34,979 nt of DNA from Mailhella sp. (GCA_017408905.1 JAFQTU010000046.1:1-34979); one strand, 5' to 3'. Positions 8,049 to 16,576 are shown, numbered from the stretch's first letter. A program made the numbers and translations. Notes: generated by a model from the letters alone, not told the origin.

Positions 8049-9071
8049 CTATGCCCCGGCGGGGTCCGGGCCTTTCGGCCCGCGCTTCGGCTTCGCCGCT
8101 TCCAGCATCTTCTGGAAAACGAATTCTTCCAGCCCCTTGCGCTTTTCTTCCGGCACATCGGCCAGGGCCATCTCGGCTCTGGCCATATTTTTATGGCCGC
8201 CGCCCCCGCCCAGACTGCCGAACAGCGCCGAGGCCACGAGGCCGAGGTCCATATTGCCGAAGCCGCCCCGGAACACCGCGATGACGCGCCCCCCGCTCAC
8301 GCCGCACACCGCCACCCAGCGCAGGCCGTGCACCTTGAGGAAGAAATCGGCCACCACCACAAGGATGTCGCTGCTCTGCACCTTGCCCAGCCACGAAAAA
8401 CTGCCGCGGCCGCAGGGGCGCAGGGTGTCGAAGGCGCGGGTGAAATAGGGAAGCCATTCCGGCAGGTATTCACTGCGCAGGATGCGCGTCATAAGGGCAG
8501 GATCGCCGAAGCGGCTCAGCCAGTGGTAGGCGCGCAGGTCCACTTCCGTGCAGTTGCGCCCGAACGTGCCCGTATCAGTGCGGATGCCGTACTGGAGCGC
8601 CGTGGCCAGCAGGCGGCCCGGGCGTATGTCGGCCGAATAGAGGTATTCGCACATCATGGTACTTACCGCGCCTATGCCCGGGCGTATGTCCTGGAAGGCC
8701 GTGTTCGTAAGCTCTTCGGGAAGCGGGTGATGGTCGATGACGATGGAGAAGTCCACCCCGGCGAAATCCGGGTGATGGTGCGACTGCGAATCCACGATGG
8801 CGTAGCGCTGAACCTTCTTGCGCATGGACGGGCGCCACTTCACCAGCGGGACGCGCAGATAGCGGAGCATGGCGAGATTGTCCGGCCGGGCTATGTCGTT
8901 CACGCGGGCCAGCGTCACGCTCTTCACCCGGGAACGGATGATGCGCGAAAGCGCCATGGCGCTGGCAATGGCATCGGGGTCGGCATTGATGAGGATGCAC
9001 CAGTCCTCGTTCTTGTCCAGCAGGCCGTATATCTGCTCGAGCTGGGCCGACATCACGCGGAAATACGCCAT
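8049..9071 (-). CDS. DHH/DHHA1-family phosphoesterase (NrnA-like)
   Basis: This 340-residue cytosolic protein of the DHH superfamily includes oligoribonucleases and pAp or cyclic-dinucleotide phosphodiesterases. The DHH domain shows INADPDAIASAMALSR, the second metal motif AIVDSQ and the name-giving VIDHHP. The C-terminal DHHA1 domain has GSLGGGGGHKNMARAEM, the glycine-rich substrate-binding motif. The first motif lacks its usual His: Leu stands where HxNPDxDA proteins have it. The tail is Lys/Pro/Gly-rich. ATG 9071 has AGGGG six bases upstream and lies nine bases after the stop of the polyprenyl synthase gene, so the two are translationally close and cotranscribed. The exact substrate cannot be read from the sequence. 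Confidence 0.85.
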   Translation of the reverse strand: MAYFRVMSAQLEQIYGLLDKNEDWCILINADPDAIASAMALSRIIRSRVKSVTLARVNDIARPDNLAMLRYLRVPLVKWRPSMRKKVQRYAIVDSQSHHHPDFAGVDFSIVIDHHPLPEELTNTAFQDIRPGIGAVSTMMCEYLYSADIRPGRLLATALQYGIRTDTGTFGRNCTEVDLRAYHWLSRFGDPALMTRILRSEYLPEWLPYFTRAFDTLRPCGRGSFSWLGKVQSSDILVVVADFFLKVHGLRWVAVCGVSGGRVIAVFRGGFGNMDLGLVASALFGSLGGGGGHKNMARAEMALADVPEEKRKGLEEFVFQKMLEAAKPKRGPKGPDPAGA

Positions 9072-9080
9072 GCCATGCCC

Positions 9081-10046
9081 CTAGGACTTGCGGTTGCGCA
9101 CGAAGTCCAGCGCTTCGCGGAACACCTTCTGCTCGAAGCGGCGCGGAAGCCTGTCGAGACAGGCCTGAGCCTTGTCGAGGTATTCGTCGGCCATAGCGCG
9201 GGCCTCGGCATCGAAGCAGAGGCGGCGGATGTCGGCGGCGATGCGCACACGGTCTTCAGGCGTGAACGTGCCGTTCCTGAACTTTTCGCGGAACACTTCG
9301 CGCTCGCCGCTGGAAAGGAAGTCCACGTACTTCATGATGGGCGGGGTGTACTTGCCTTCCACGATGTCGCCAGCCGTAGGCTTGCCGGTAACGGCTTCGT
9401 CCGCGAAGTCCAGCGCGTCGTCCACGATCTGGAAGGCGATGCCGAGGTTGAGGCCGTATTCGGAAATGGCCTCCACTTCCTCGTCGGAAGCCCCGGCATA
9501 GAGCGCGCCGAGGCGGCACGAGCCCTTGAGCAGCCAGCCCGTCTTGCCCGCCACGATGTCGATATATTCCTTCAGGCTGTGGGAAAGGGAGCCCTGGAGC
9601 GCTATCTCGTGGGCCTCGCCTGCGGCCGTCATGAGCACGGCTTCGGAAACGCAGGTCAGCAGGGAGGGGATGTTGAACGAGGCTGTCTTATGGCTGGCGG
9701 CGGCAAGGAGCGCGTCCCCGGCGAGGATGGCGGGGGCCGTGCCGTAGATGAGGTGGGCGGACTTGCGGCCGCGGCGGGATTCCGCGCCGTCCAGCACGTC
9801 GTCGTGCAGGAGCGTGGCCACATGTATCATTTCAGGAATGACGGCCAGTTCGTAAAGCTGGGGCCCGTCCGCCCCGAAAAGGCGGGCGGAAAGCAGGGTG
9901 AGCAGGGGGCGCAGGCGCTTGCCCCCGGCCATGAGCACATGGCTCACGATGTCGCGCAGGGGGGCGGGCATGGCTGCCAGTTCCTGTTCCAGGGCCTTGT
10001 TGACTTTGAGCTGTTCGTATTTGAGCACGGATACGAAAGTGACCAT
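9081..10046 (-). CDS. ispB: Long-chain polyprenyl diphosphate synthase (octaprenyl/heptaprenyl type)
   Basis: This enzyme adds isopentenyl units to an allylic diphosphate to make the isoprenoid tail of respiratory quinone (menaquinone in sulfate reducers). The 321-residue protein has GGKRLRP (41-47), the first Asp-rich motif DDVLD (82-86) with SRRG after it, and the second motif DDALD (209-213) within FQIVDDALDF. The residue five before the first motif is Ala77, a small residue compatible with long chains. Length and motifs fit IspB-type trans synthases (about 323 residues). ATG 10046 is chosen for the AGGAAAGGA upstream; the longer frame to 10118 has no family match. It forms an operon with the DHH gene and diverges from DUF2065-glmU. 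It ends with TAG. Product chain length cannot be read directly. Confidence 0.92.
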   Translation of the reverse strand: MVTFVSVLKYEQLKVNKALEQELAAMPAPLRDIVSHVLMAGGKRLRPLLTLLSARLFGADGPQLYELAVIPEMIHVATLLHDDVLDGAESRRGRKSAHLIYGTAPAILAGDALLAAASHKTASFNIPSLLTCVSEAVLMTAAGEAHEIALQGSLSHSLKEYIDIVAGKTGWLLKGSCRLGALYAGASDEEVEAISEYGLNLGIAFQIVDDALDFADEAVTGKPTAGDIVEGKYTPPIMKYVDFLSSGEREVFREKFRNGTFTPEDRVRIAADIRRLCFDAEARAMADEYLDKAQACLDRLPRRFEQKVFREALDFVRNRKS

Positions 10047-10147
10047 GATATCCTTTCCTGAAAGAAATGTAGGGGAACTCCCCCCGTTGTGACCGTATTT
10101 TGCTTTCAGTGCAAGCATTTTCCCCCTGCTGTGCAGGCAAAAGACCC

Positions 10148-10176
10148 TTTACAAGTCCTGCGATAGTTAGGATACT
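10148..10176 (+). promoter_or_regulatory. Promoter of the DUF2065-glmU operon, possibly giving a leaderless mRNA
   Basis: TTTACA (10148-10153), a 17-base spacer and GATACT (10171-10176) form a good sigma-70 match (5/6 and 4/6). The predicted transcription start, six to seven bases after the -10, falls at 10182-10184, essentially on the ATG at 10183. The only Shine-Dalgarno-like AGGA overlaps the -10. Confidence 0.55.
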
Positions 10177-10182
10177 GCACGA

Positions 10183-10386
10183 ATGGACTTCAACTTCTCG
10201 CTTTTCTTCATGGCTCTGGGCCTTGCCTGCTGTATCGAGGCCCTGCCGTGGCTCGTCGCCCCCCGGCGCTTCCGGGAAATGCTCCACCAGCTTGGGGAAC
10301 TCCCTTCCGAACAGCTCCGCATGGGCGGCTTCCTCATGCTCGCCCTCGGCCTTGGCGTGTGCGCCGCAGGCCGCCACCTCATGTAA
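10183..10386 (+). CDS. DUF2065 (YjeT-like) small inner-membrane protein
   Basis: This 67-residue protein has two predicted transmembrane helices (about 6-24 and 48-64) joined by a basic loop with APRRFREMLHQL and ELPSEQLRMGG. The pattern IEALPWLVAPRRFR fits the DUF2065/YjeT family of small inner-membrane proteins, whose function is not established. The stop is nine bases before the glmU ATG, so the two are cotranscribed. The start has no well-placed ribosome binding site, consistent with the promoter position noted just upstream. Confidence 0.75.
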   Translation: MDFNFSLFFMALGLACCIEALPWLVAPRRFREMLHQLGELPSEQLRMGGFLMLALGLGVCAAGRHLM

Positions 10387-10395
10387 GGAAAAACC

Positions 10396-11784
10396 ATGCA
10401 CATAGACGCTCTCATCCTGGCCGCAGGCAAGGGCACGCGTATGCCCTCCCCCCGCCCCAAGGTCCTGCAGACCCTGCTGGGCGAGACCATGCTCGCCCTC
10501 GTCACCTCCACGCTCCACTCCATGCCCCGCGTGAAGGGCATCTTCACCATGGTGGGCTGCGAGGCCGCCATAGTCTCCGCCGAGGCCGAAGCCGTGGCCG
10601 GGCGCCTTGGCCGCAAGGCCTTCTGCATCGAACAGAAGGAGCAGAAAGGCACGGGCCACGCCCTGATGACCGCCATGCCCTTCCTTGAAGGCGACGGCCG
10701 CCTGCTCGTGGTCAACGGCGACGCGCCCCTGCTCACCGCCGACGTGCTCGACCGCTTCCTCGACGGGGCCGAAGGCTCGGACGTGGCCTTCCTCAGCCTC
10801 GAACTGGACGACGCCGCCTCCTACGGCCGCGTGGTGCGCAAGGAGGGCGCGGTGAAGGCCATCGTGGAAGCCAAGGACTTCGACCCGGCCCTCTACGGCC
10901 CGAAGGAAGACGCCCACGAAGTCAACACCGGCATCTACCTCTTCTCCCTGCCCGCCGTGCGCCAGCTCCTGCCCAGGCTCGGCAACAATAACAAGAGCGG
11001 CGAATACTACATCACCGACCTCGTTTCCCTCGGACTCGAAGCCGGTATGGACGTGCGCGGCATCAAGGCCGAAGGCACGGGCTGCGACGGCAATGCCCTG
11101 CTCGGCGTGAACAATCCCGTGGAGCTGGCCGCCGCCGAAGAGCTCCTGCAATCGCGCCGCAACGCCGCCCTCCTCGCTTCCGGCGTGGTCATGCACGGGC
11201 TTTCCGGCATCCGCGTCAGCCCCCTGTCCACGGTCGAAGCCGGAGCGGAGATCTACGGCCCGTGCGAGATCTACGGCTCGAGCACCGTCAAAAGCGGCGC
11301 CCGCATCCGTTCGCACTGCGTCCTGCGCGACGCCGTCGTCCACGGCGGCGTGGAAATGCGCGAATTCTGCCACATCGAAGGCGCGGAAGTGCGCACGGGC
11401 GCCATCGTCGGCCCCTACGCCCGCCTTCGCCCGCAGGCTCTGGTGGACGAGAAGGCCCATGTGGGCAACTTCGTCGAGCTGAAGAAGACCTACCTCGGCA
11501 AGGGCTCCAAGGCCAACCATTTCACCTACCTCGGCGATACCGAAGTCGGCCCCGGCGTGAACTTCGGCGCAGGAACGATCACCTGCAACTACGACGGCAG
11601 GAACAAGTTCAAGACCATCGTGGGCGCGGACTGCTTCATCGGCAGCAATACCTCGCTGGTAGCCCCCGTGACCATCGGCGAAGGCGCGCTCATCGGCGCG
11701 GGTTCCGTCATCGTGGAGGACGTGCCCGCCGGGAAGATGGCGCTGGGGCGCGGCCGCCAGGTCGTCAAGGACAGGAAAAACTGA
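10396..11784 (+). CDS. glmU: Bifunctional GlcN-1-P acetyltransferase / UDP-GlcNAc pyrophosphorylase
   Basis: GlmU acetylates glucosamine-1-phosphate and then couples it to UTP to give UDP-GlcNAc for peptidoglycan and LPS. The 462-residue protein has an N-terminal nucleotidyltransferase domain with ALILAAGKGTRMPS and RPKVLQ, KGTGHAL, and VNGDAPLL. The C-terminal part is a left-handed beta-helix of hexapeptide repeats with AHVGNFVELKKTYLGKGSK, HFTYLGD, GAGTITCNYDG and FIGSNTSLVAPV. E. coli GlmU is 456 residues. AAGGA precedes ATG 10396. With glmS on the other strand it supplies two of the three UDP-GlcNAc enzymes; glmM is not in the window. Confidence 0.96.
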   Translation: MHIDALILAAGKGTRMPSPRPKVLQTLLGETMLALVTSTLHSMPRVKGIFTMVGCEAAIVSAEAEAVAGRLGRKAFCIEQKEQKGTGHALMTAMPFLEGDGRLLVVNGDAPLLTADVLDRFLDGAEGSDVAFLSLELDDAASYGRVVRKEGAVKAIVEAKDFDPALYGPKEDAHEVNTGIYLFSLPAVRQLLPRLGNNNKSGEYYITDLVSLGLEAGMDVRGIKAEGTGCDGNALLGVNNPVELAAAEELLQSRRNAALLASGVVMHGLSGIRVSPLSTVEAGAEIYGPCEIYGSSTVKSGARIRSHCVLRDAVVHGGVEMREFCHIEGAEVRTGAIVGPYARLRPQALVDEKAHVGNFVELKKTYLGKGSKANHFTYLGDTEVGPGVNFGAGTITCNYDGRNKFKTIVGADCFIGSNTSLVAPVTIGEGALIGAGSVIVEDVPAGKMALGRGRQVVKDRKN

Positions 11785-11825
11785 GCCCGGGCCGCGCGTA
11801 TTCCCCCGCCCTCCCCTCGGAAAAC

Positions 11826-11864
11826 TTGACTCTTTTCAAGATAGTCTCCATATCTGGTGATATG
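11826..11864 (+). promoter_or_regulatory. Candidate hisD promoter with overlapping dyad
   Basis: TTGACT (11826-11831) is followed after 17 bases by CATATC (11849-11854). The -10 is half of a perfect six-base inverted repeat, CATATC-tggt-GATATG (11849-11864), which could be an operator. It lies about 45 bp upstream of the hisD start. The -10 is only a partial match. Confidence 0.4.
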
Positions 11865-11905
11865 CCGGGGGCGGAACGCCCTTCCGGCCCTCAAGGAGAA
11901 CGATT

Positions 11906-13222
11906 ATGGCCTGCCGTATTCTGAATATAAAGTCCGCCGCCGATGCCGAGGCCCTGGCCTTTTTCCAGCGCCTTGCCGGGCGCGGCAACCCTGCCGACAA
12001 TTCCGGGCAGGATGTGGAAAATCAGGTCCGCGCCATCATAGACGACGTGCGCACCCGTGGCGACGAGGCCCTGCTGGAACGCACCCGCCAGTTCGACGCG
12101 CCCGATATCGAACTGCCCCTTGCCGTCCCGCAGGAAGAACTGGCCCGCGCAGCCGCCTCCATTTCCGGCGAGGAGCGCTCCATCATCATGGAGGCCGCCT
12201 CGCATATCCGCACCTTCCACGAGGCGCAGAAGGACAAGTCGTGGTTCATCACCCGTGACGACGGTTCCATCCTCGGCCAGAAGGTCGAGCCTGTGGAGCG
12301 CGCCGGCCTCTACGTGCCCGGCGGCAAGGGCGGCAACACGCCGCTCATCTCCTCCATGCTCATGGGCGCTATCCCCGCGCAGGTGGCCGGAGTGAAGGAC
12401 ATAGCCGTGGTCACGCCCCCGCGTGCCGACGGTACGCTGAACCCCTACATGCTCGCCGCCGCCTACCTGCTGGACATCAGCGAGGTCTATCGCGTGGGCG
12501 GCCCGTGGTCCATCGCCGCGCTGGCCTACGGCACGAAGGAGATCAAGGCCGTGGACGTCATCGCGGGCCCGGGCAACATCTTCGTGGCCACGGCCAAGAA
12601 GCTCGTTCAGGGCAAGGTGGGCATCGACATGATAGCCGGCCCCAGCGAGATACTCGTGCTTGCCGACGACAGCGCCAACCCCGAATGGCTCGCGGCCGAT
12701 ATGCTCTCGCAGGCCGAACACGACGCTCTCGCCTCCTCGGTGCTGGTCACGCCCAGCGCCGCCCTTGCGGACCGCGTGGCCGCCGCCCTCGAGCGCCGCT
12801 GCGCCGAACTGCCCCGCGCCGACATCGCCCGTGCCGCCCTCGACGACTGGAGCGCCCTCATCGTCGTGCCGGACATGGCCACCGCCGTGGAGATCAGCAA
12901 TCTCATCGCCCCCGAACACATGGAAGTGTGCACGGCTTCCCCGTGGGAGCTCCTGCCCTCCATCCGCCATGCCGGCGCGGTCTTCCTCGGCCAGTATTCG
13001 CCCGAACCCGTGGGCGACTACTACGCCGGGCCCAACCACGTCCTGCCCACGCTGGGCACGGCGCGCCATTCTTCCGCCCTGAGTGTGCAGACCTTCTGCA
13101 AGCGCACCAGCGTGGTGGCCGCTTCCGCCGAGTTCACCAAGCGCCACGCGGCGTCCATCGCAAGGCTGGCCCGCCTCGAAGGGCTTGAGGCCCATGCCCG
13201 TTCCGTCGAGCTCCGCGGCTGA
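11906..13222 (+). CDS. hisD: Histidinol dehydrogenase
   Basis: HisD catalyses the last two steps of histidine synthesis, oxidising histidinol to histidine with two NAD+ in the cytosol. The 438-residue protein matches the family length (E. coli 434). Visible motifs are GLYVPGGKGGNTPLISS, AGPGNIFVATAKKLVQG, DMIAGPSEILVLAD and the zinc site SQAEHD (Gln and His). The catalytic Glu-His pair is in IAPEHMEV, the Asp is in VGDYYAGPNHVLPT, and the last His is in LEGLEAHARSV. The usual GGAQAIAALAYGT reads GGPWSIAALAYGT. AAGGAGAAC precedes ATG 11906. fabI follows after 61 bp. No other his gene is in the window. Confidence 0.96.
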   Translation: MACRILNIKSAADAEALAFFQRLAGRGNPADNSGQDVENQVRAIIDDVRTRGDEALLERTRQFDAPDIELPLAVPQEELARAAASISGEERSIIMEAASHIRTFHEAQKDKSWFITRDDGSILGQKVEPVERAGLYVPGGKGGNTPLISSMLMGAIPAQVAGVKDIAVVTPPRADGTLNPYMLAAAYLLDISEVYRVGGPWSIAALAYGTKEIKAVDVIAGPGNIFVATAKKLVQGKVGIDMIAGPSEILVLADDSANPEWLAADMLSQAEHDALASSVLVTPSAALADRVAAALERRCAELPRADIARAALDDWSALIVVPDMATAVEISNLIAPEHMEVCTASPWELLPSIRHAGAVFLGQYSPEPVGDYYAGPNHVLPTLGTARHSSALSVQTFCKRTSVVAASAEFTKRHAASIARLARLEGLEAHARSVELRG

Positions 13223-13283
13223 ACCCTGTCACGCAGGGCTTCCCCTGCCCCCAACAGAAACGAAAGCATAAAGGAGAGGATCT

Positions 13284-14048
13284 ATGCTTCTTGAAGGAAA
13301 GAAAGCCGCCATCTTCGGCGTGGCCAACCAGCGCAGCATCGCCTACGGCATCTCTTCCGCGTTCAAGCGCGAAGGGGCCGAACTTTGCTTCAGCTACCTT
13401 GGCGACGCACTGAAAAAGCGCGTTGAACCCATTTCGGAAGAACTCGGCGGGGCCTTCACCTTCCCCTGCGACGTGTCCAGCGACGACGACATCGCCCGCG
13501 CCGCCGAACTCGTGGCGGAAAAGTGGGGCAAGCTGGACATCCTCGTCCATTCCGTGGCCTTCGCCAACCGCGAAGACCTGAAGGGCCGCTTCATCGACAC
13601 TTCCCGCGACGGCTTCAAGCTGGCCATGGACGTTTCCGCCTACTCCCTCGTCGCCCTCGCCCGCGCCTTCGAGCCCCTGCTCAACCCCGGCGCGTCCATC
13701 CTGTGCATGACCTACTACGGTGCGCAGAAGGTCATCACCAACTACAATGTCATGGGCGTGGCCAAGGCCGCCCTTGAAGCCTCCGTGCGCTACCTCGCCA
13801 AGGACTTCGGCCCGGCCAATATCCGCGTGAACGCCATCAGCGCCGGGCCCATCCGCACGCTGGCCGCCTCCGGCATCGGCGATTTCCACCAGATAGGCGA
13901 ATACTTCTCGGCCCGTGCGCCCCTCGGCCGCCTCGTGACCATCGAGGAAGTGGGCAATACCGCCGCCTTCCTCGCCTCGAACTACGCTTCCGGCATCACC
14001 GGCGAATGCGTGTTCGTGGACAACGGCTTCAACAGCGTGGCCATCTAA
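13284..14048 (+). CDS. fabI: Enoyl-[acyl-carrier-protein] reductase (NADH), FabI
   Basis: FabI reduces the trans-2 double bond of enoyl-ACP in each cycle of fatty-acid elongation. The 254-residue short-chain dehydrogenase begins MLLEGKKAAIFGVANQRSIA, the FabI-specific NAD site. It has Tyr144, Tyr154 and Lys161 in TYYGAQKVITNYNVMGVAK, corresponding to Y146, Y156 and K163 of E. coli FabI. INAISAGPIRTLAASGI is also conserved apart from the initial residue (NAISAGPIRTLAASGI here). AAGGAG precedes ATG 13284. It is downstream of hisD on the same strand and is followed by two terminator-like hairpins. FabI proteins with this motif are usually triclosan targets. Confidence 0.96.
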   Translation: MLLEGKKAAIFGVANQRSIAYGISSAFKREGAELCFSYLGDALKKRVEPISEELGGAFTFPCDVSSDDDIARAAELVAEKWGKLDILVHSVAFANREDLKGRFIDTSRDGFKLAMDVSAYSLVALARAFEPLLNPGASILCMTYYGAQKVITNYNVMGVAKAALEASVRYLAKDFGPANIRVNAISAGPIRTLAASGIGDFHQIGEYFSARAPLGRLVTIEEVGNTAAFLASNYASGITGECVFVDNGFNSVAI

Positions 14049-14098
14049 CTCTGCCCCGGCGGCAGGATGAGCGAACCTGCCGCCATGCGTATCTCTTC

Positions 14099-14160
14099 GA
14101 CCGCCTTTTCCCTTCCGGGACGGGGCGGTCTTTTTTTATCAGGAAAGATTCCTGATTTTT
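14099..14160 (+). terminator. Tandem rho-independent terminators after fabI
   Basis: The first hairpin, GACCGCC (14099-14105) with GGCGGTC (14124-14130), runs into seven T. Immediately after comes a perfect eight-base repeat, ATCAGGAA (14138-14145) with TTCCTGAT (14149-14156), followed by TTTT. The second has A-runs and T-runs on both sides and could act in either direction. Confidence 0.85.
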
Positions 14161-14228
14161 CTTGCCAAAACGGCAGGAAAAAGCGATACTCCTTCCATCC
14201 CCTCCCACCTCAGCCAGCAGGAACCGCC

Positions 14229-14336
14229 ATGGAATTCACCGAGATACTGGAAAAAGTCTTCAGCATCCTTGCCATCGTCGGCCTTCTGGGGGCTTTCTTC
14301 CTCCTTCAGAAAGCGGGCATCACCTCCGGCGGCTGA
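14229..14336 (+). CDS. 35-residue single-pass membrane peptide, unknown function
   Basis: A short frame starts at ATG 14229 with AGGAA five bases upstream and ends at TGA 14336. The product begins MEFTEILEKVF, then has one hydrophobic helix (about 10-27, SILAIVGLLGAFFLLQ), and ends KAGITSGG. The good ribosome binding site and the clean amphipathic-then-hydrophobic layout support a real small protein. It lies alone between the fabI terminators and the promoter of the LppC-like gene. I do not recognise the family. A toxin-like or accessory membrane peptide is possible but not shown. Confidence 0.5.
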   Translation: MEFTEILEKVFSILAIVGLLGAFFLLQKAGITSGG

Positions 14337-14454
14337 GTGCGGCCGGACCGATTCCAGGCGCGTGGCGCCTGCCCCCTCCCCAAAAAGAACGGCGACGATG
14401 CGAAGGATTGACGCGTATTCCCCTTCGCCGCCGCAAAGTCTGCCCTGTGCAGGC

Positions 14455-14520
14455 TTGCCCTCCCTTGCAAGGTGAACTATGATAGACGGTCCGCTCGATT
14501 TGCGCGGGCCGTTTCCTTTT
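14455..14520 (+). promoter_or_regulatory. Promoter of the LppC-like gene overlapped by a terminator-like hairpin
   Basis: TTGCCC (14455-14460), a 17-base spacer and TATGAT (14478-14483) form a strong sigma-70 match. Directly after, ACGGTCCGC (14486-14494) pairs with GCGGGCCGT (14504-14512; one wobble) before TTCCTTTT. The hairpin may end the upstream small-gene transcript. The predicted start site falls inside it. Confidence 0.55.
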
Positions 14521-14544
14521 CCCGAACAGCGGCAGGATCTTCGC

Positions 14545-16233
14545 ATGAAAACACGTTTCCGCCTCTTTCCCCTTCTTCTCCTCTGCTTCGCGCTCGTCCT
14601 TTCCGGCTGTTCCATGCTGGAAAAGCAGCGCCTGCCCCAGCAGATGCAGAACGAGGTCTCGCTCTGGATGAACAGCATCGCAGGCCTCAGCGCCGTGGAA
14701 CAGGGCAGGCGCGCCGATGCGCTGCGCAAAAGCCCCACGGCCTCCCTCGCCCTGCGCGACAAGGCCCTTTCCGTGGCGGCCAGCCGCCCGGGCTCTCAGG
14801 GCTTCTCCGCCCGTACCGACCTTGCCGCCGTGTACGCTTCCGGCACGCCGCTCCAGAAAAGCGCATGGGAAGCCCTCTACTGGGGCGACCTTGACGGCAT
14901 GGACGAAAACGCCCTGCGCTCCCTCGCTTCCAAGATCTCGCCCGAACAGGAGAAGCGCTTCCCGTGGAACCTCGTCATGCTCAAGGCCGCCCGCAAGGGC
15001 CTTGCGCCCGACAGCGCCAGCGCCTTGAAGCGCCTTTCCTCCCCCGTCCTGTACGCCGCCCCCGAAGCGCTGGGCTTCGGCGCTCTCCGCCACGACCCCG
15101 ACGCCCCGGTCAGCATCGCTCTCGTCCTTCCGCAGAGCGGCCCTGCCTCGGCTCTGGGCCGCCAGATAAGCGCCGGTGCGCTTGCCGCCGCCGAAGCGCT
15201 CCAGGGCAAGGGCCGCAAGGTGCAGGTGCGCATCGTAGATACCGCCCAGCCCGACTGGCAGCAGCAGCTCAAGGCCCTGCCTGCCGACTTCGCCTCCATC
15301 GGCGGCCCCCTCCTGCCCGGGCAGTTCGCCTCTGTGAAGCAGTCCGCCGAAGGGCGCGCCGTGTTCGCCTTCCTCAACACCCTGCCGGACGGGGAAGAAG
15401 GCGTGAACGCATGGCGCTTCTTCTCCAGCCCTGCCGACCAGGTGAACGCCCTGCTCGACGCTACGTCCTCCATCGGCGTGACCTCCTTCGGCATTTTCTC
15501 CAACGGGGAACGCTACGGCACACACATGGGCGCCGCCTTCGAACAGGAAGCCCTCCGGCGCGGCCTTGCCGTGGAACGCGGAAGCTATACCCCCGGCGAC
15601 ATGGGCGCATGGACCAAGGAGACCGCGGCCTTCCTCAAGACCGAAATCGGCGAACAGCGCGGCAGCATCCCCATGTCGAACGCCGAATTCAAGGGCATCT
15701 TCCTTGCGGACAGCTGGAAGAACATGGAAATGCTGGTCTCCACGCTCCAGTACAACGGCGCCCACAGCAAGCTCATCCTCGGCACGTCCCTCTGGGAGCA
15801 GAGCCTCGGCCCGGCAAGCCGCAGCAATCCCGCCACCTTCGCGCTGACCATGTTCCCGGCCTCGTGGAACCCCACCTCTGCCGAACCCGGCACGTCGGCC
15901 TTCAAGCTGGCCATGGCCACGCGCACCGAAAAGCAGGACGACTGGTCCGCCCTCGGCTACGACTTCGTCCAGGCCGCGGCCGCCCTCGGCCTCGACTCCA
16001 GATGGGATGCCGCCACGCTGAACGCGCGCCTTTCCAGCCTGAACGGCGTGCAGTGGGCCGCCGCCCCCATGAGCTGGGATGCCGAAGGCAGGGCCAGCCG
16101 CAGGCTCTTCCTGCTCCAGCCTGCCGCCATCGGCAGCATCCCCGCCGAACTCGACCGCATGAAGGAACGCCTTGCCAGCCATGAAGAGGCCGCACAGGCC
16201 GTTCTCGAATCGCAGTCCCAGAAGAACAAGTAA
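14545..16233 (+). CDS. LppC/LpoA-family lipoprotein with periplasmic-binding-protein fold
   Basis: This 562-residue predicted lipoprotein has signal peptide and lipobox LVLSGC (Cys22). The N-terminal part (about 25-180) is helical, like the TPR-like half of LpoA. The C-terminal part (about 185-540) starts VSIALVLPQSGPASALGRQI and reads like a type I periplasmic-binding fold, with FGIFSNGERYGTHMGAAF resembling the inter-lobe region. LpoA activates penicillin-binding protein 1A; other members bind small molecules, so function here is inferred. ATG 14545 has AGGA seven bases upstream and places the lipobox correctly; the frame upstream to 14479 is non-coding. gatC follows 49 bp downstream. Confidence 0.75.
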   Translation: MKTRFRLFPLLLLCFALVLSGCSMLEKQRLPQQMQNEVSLWMNSIAGLSAVEQGRRADALRKSPTASLALRDKALSVAASRPGSQGFSARTDLAAVYASGTPLQKSAWEALYWGDLDGMDENALRSLASKISPEQEKRFPWNLVMLKAARKGLAPDSASALKRLSSPVLYAAPEALGFGALRHDPDAPVSIALVLPQSGPASALGRQISAGALAAAEALQGKGRKVQVRIVDTAQPDWQQQLKALPADFASIGGPLLPGQFASVKQSAEGRAVFAFLNTLPDGEEGVNAWRFFSSPADQVNALLDATSSIGVTSFGIFSNGERYGTHMGAAFEQEALRRGLAVERGSYTPGDMGAWTKETAAFLKTEIGEQRGSIPMSNAEFKGIFLADSWKNMEMLVSTLQYNGAHSKLILGTSLWEQSLGPASRSNPATFALTMFPASWNPTSAEPGTSAFKLAMATRTEKQDDWSALGYDFVQAAAALGLDSRWDAATLNARLSSLNGVQWAAAPMSWDAEGRASRRLFLLQPAAIGSIPAELDRMKERLASHEEAAQAVLESQSQKNK

Positions 16234-16282
16234 CCTTTCCGGCGTACGCCCGGAACATAACCAAGAACGAAAGAGAGTTAGC

Positions 16283-16576
16283 ATGTCCCTCGATAAAAAG
16301 GATTTCCTGCACCTCTGCCGCCTTTCCCGCCTGGAGCCCGACGCTTCCCAGCAGGAAGAGATGGCCGAACAGTGCTCCCGTATTCTGGCCTACATGGACA
16401 AACTGGCCGAGGTGGATACCGACGGCGTGGAGCCGCTCTACTCCCCCGTCATCCATGAAGCCGCCTTCCGCGACGACATTGCCGAACGCCGCGCCGAACG
16501 CTCTGCCATCCTTGCCGACGCCCCGCAGACCGACGGAGCCTTTTTCATCGTTCCCCGTATCGTGGAGGGCAAGTGA
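16283..16576 (+). CDS. gatC: Asp-tRNA(Asn)/Glu-tRNA(Gln) amidotransferase subunit C
   Basis: GatC is the small subunit that stabilises the GatA-GatB interface in the GatCAB complex, which amidates mischarged Glu-tRNA(Gln) or Asp-tRNA(Asn). The 97-residue protein has the family pattern [31 protein letters not shown] and PLYSPV, and the length is typical (about 95). ATG 16283 is used with GAGAG upstream. Its TGA overlaps the gatA ATG by one base, so the genes are translationally coupled. gatB is not in the window, as is common. Confidence 0.93.
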   Translation: MSLDKKDFLHLCRLSRLEPDASQQEEMAEQCSRILAYMDKLAEVDTDGVEPLYSPVIHEAAFRDDIAERRAERSAILADAPQTDGAFFIVPRIVEGK

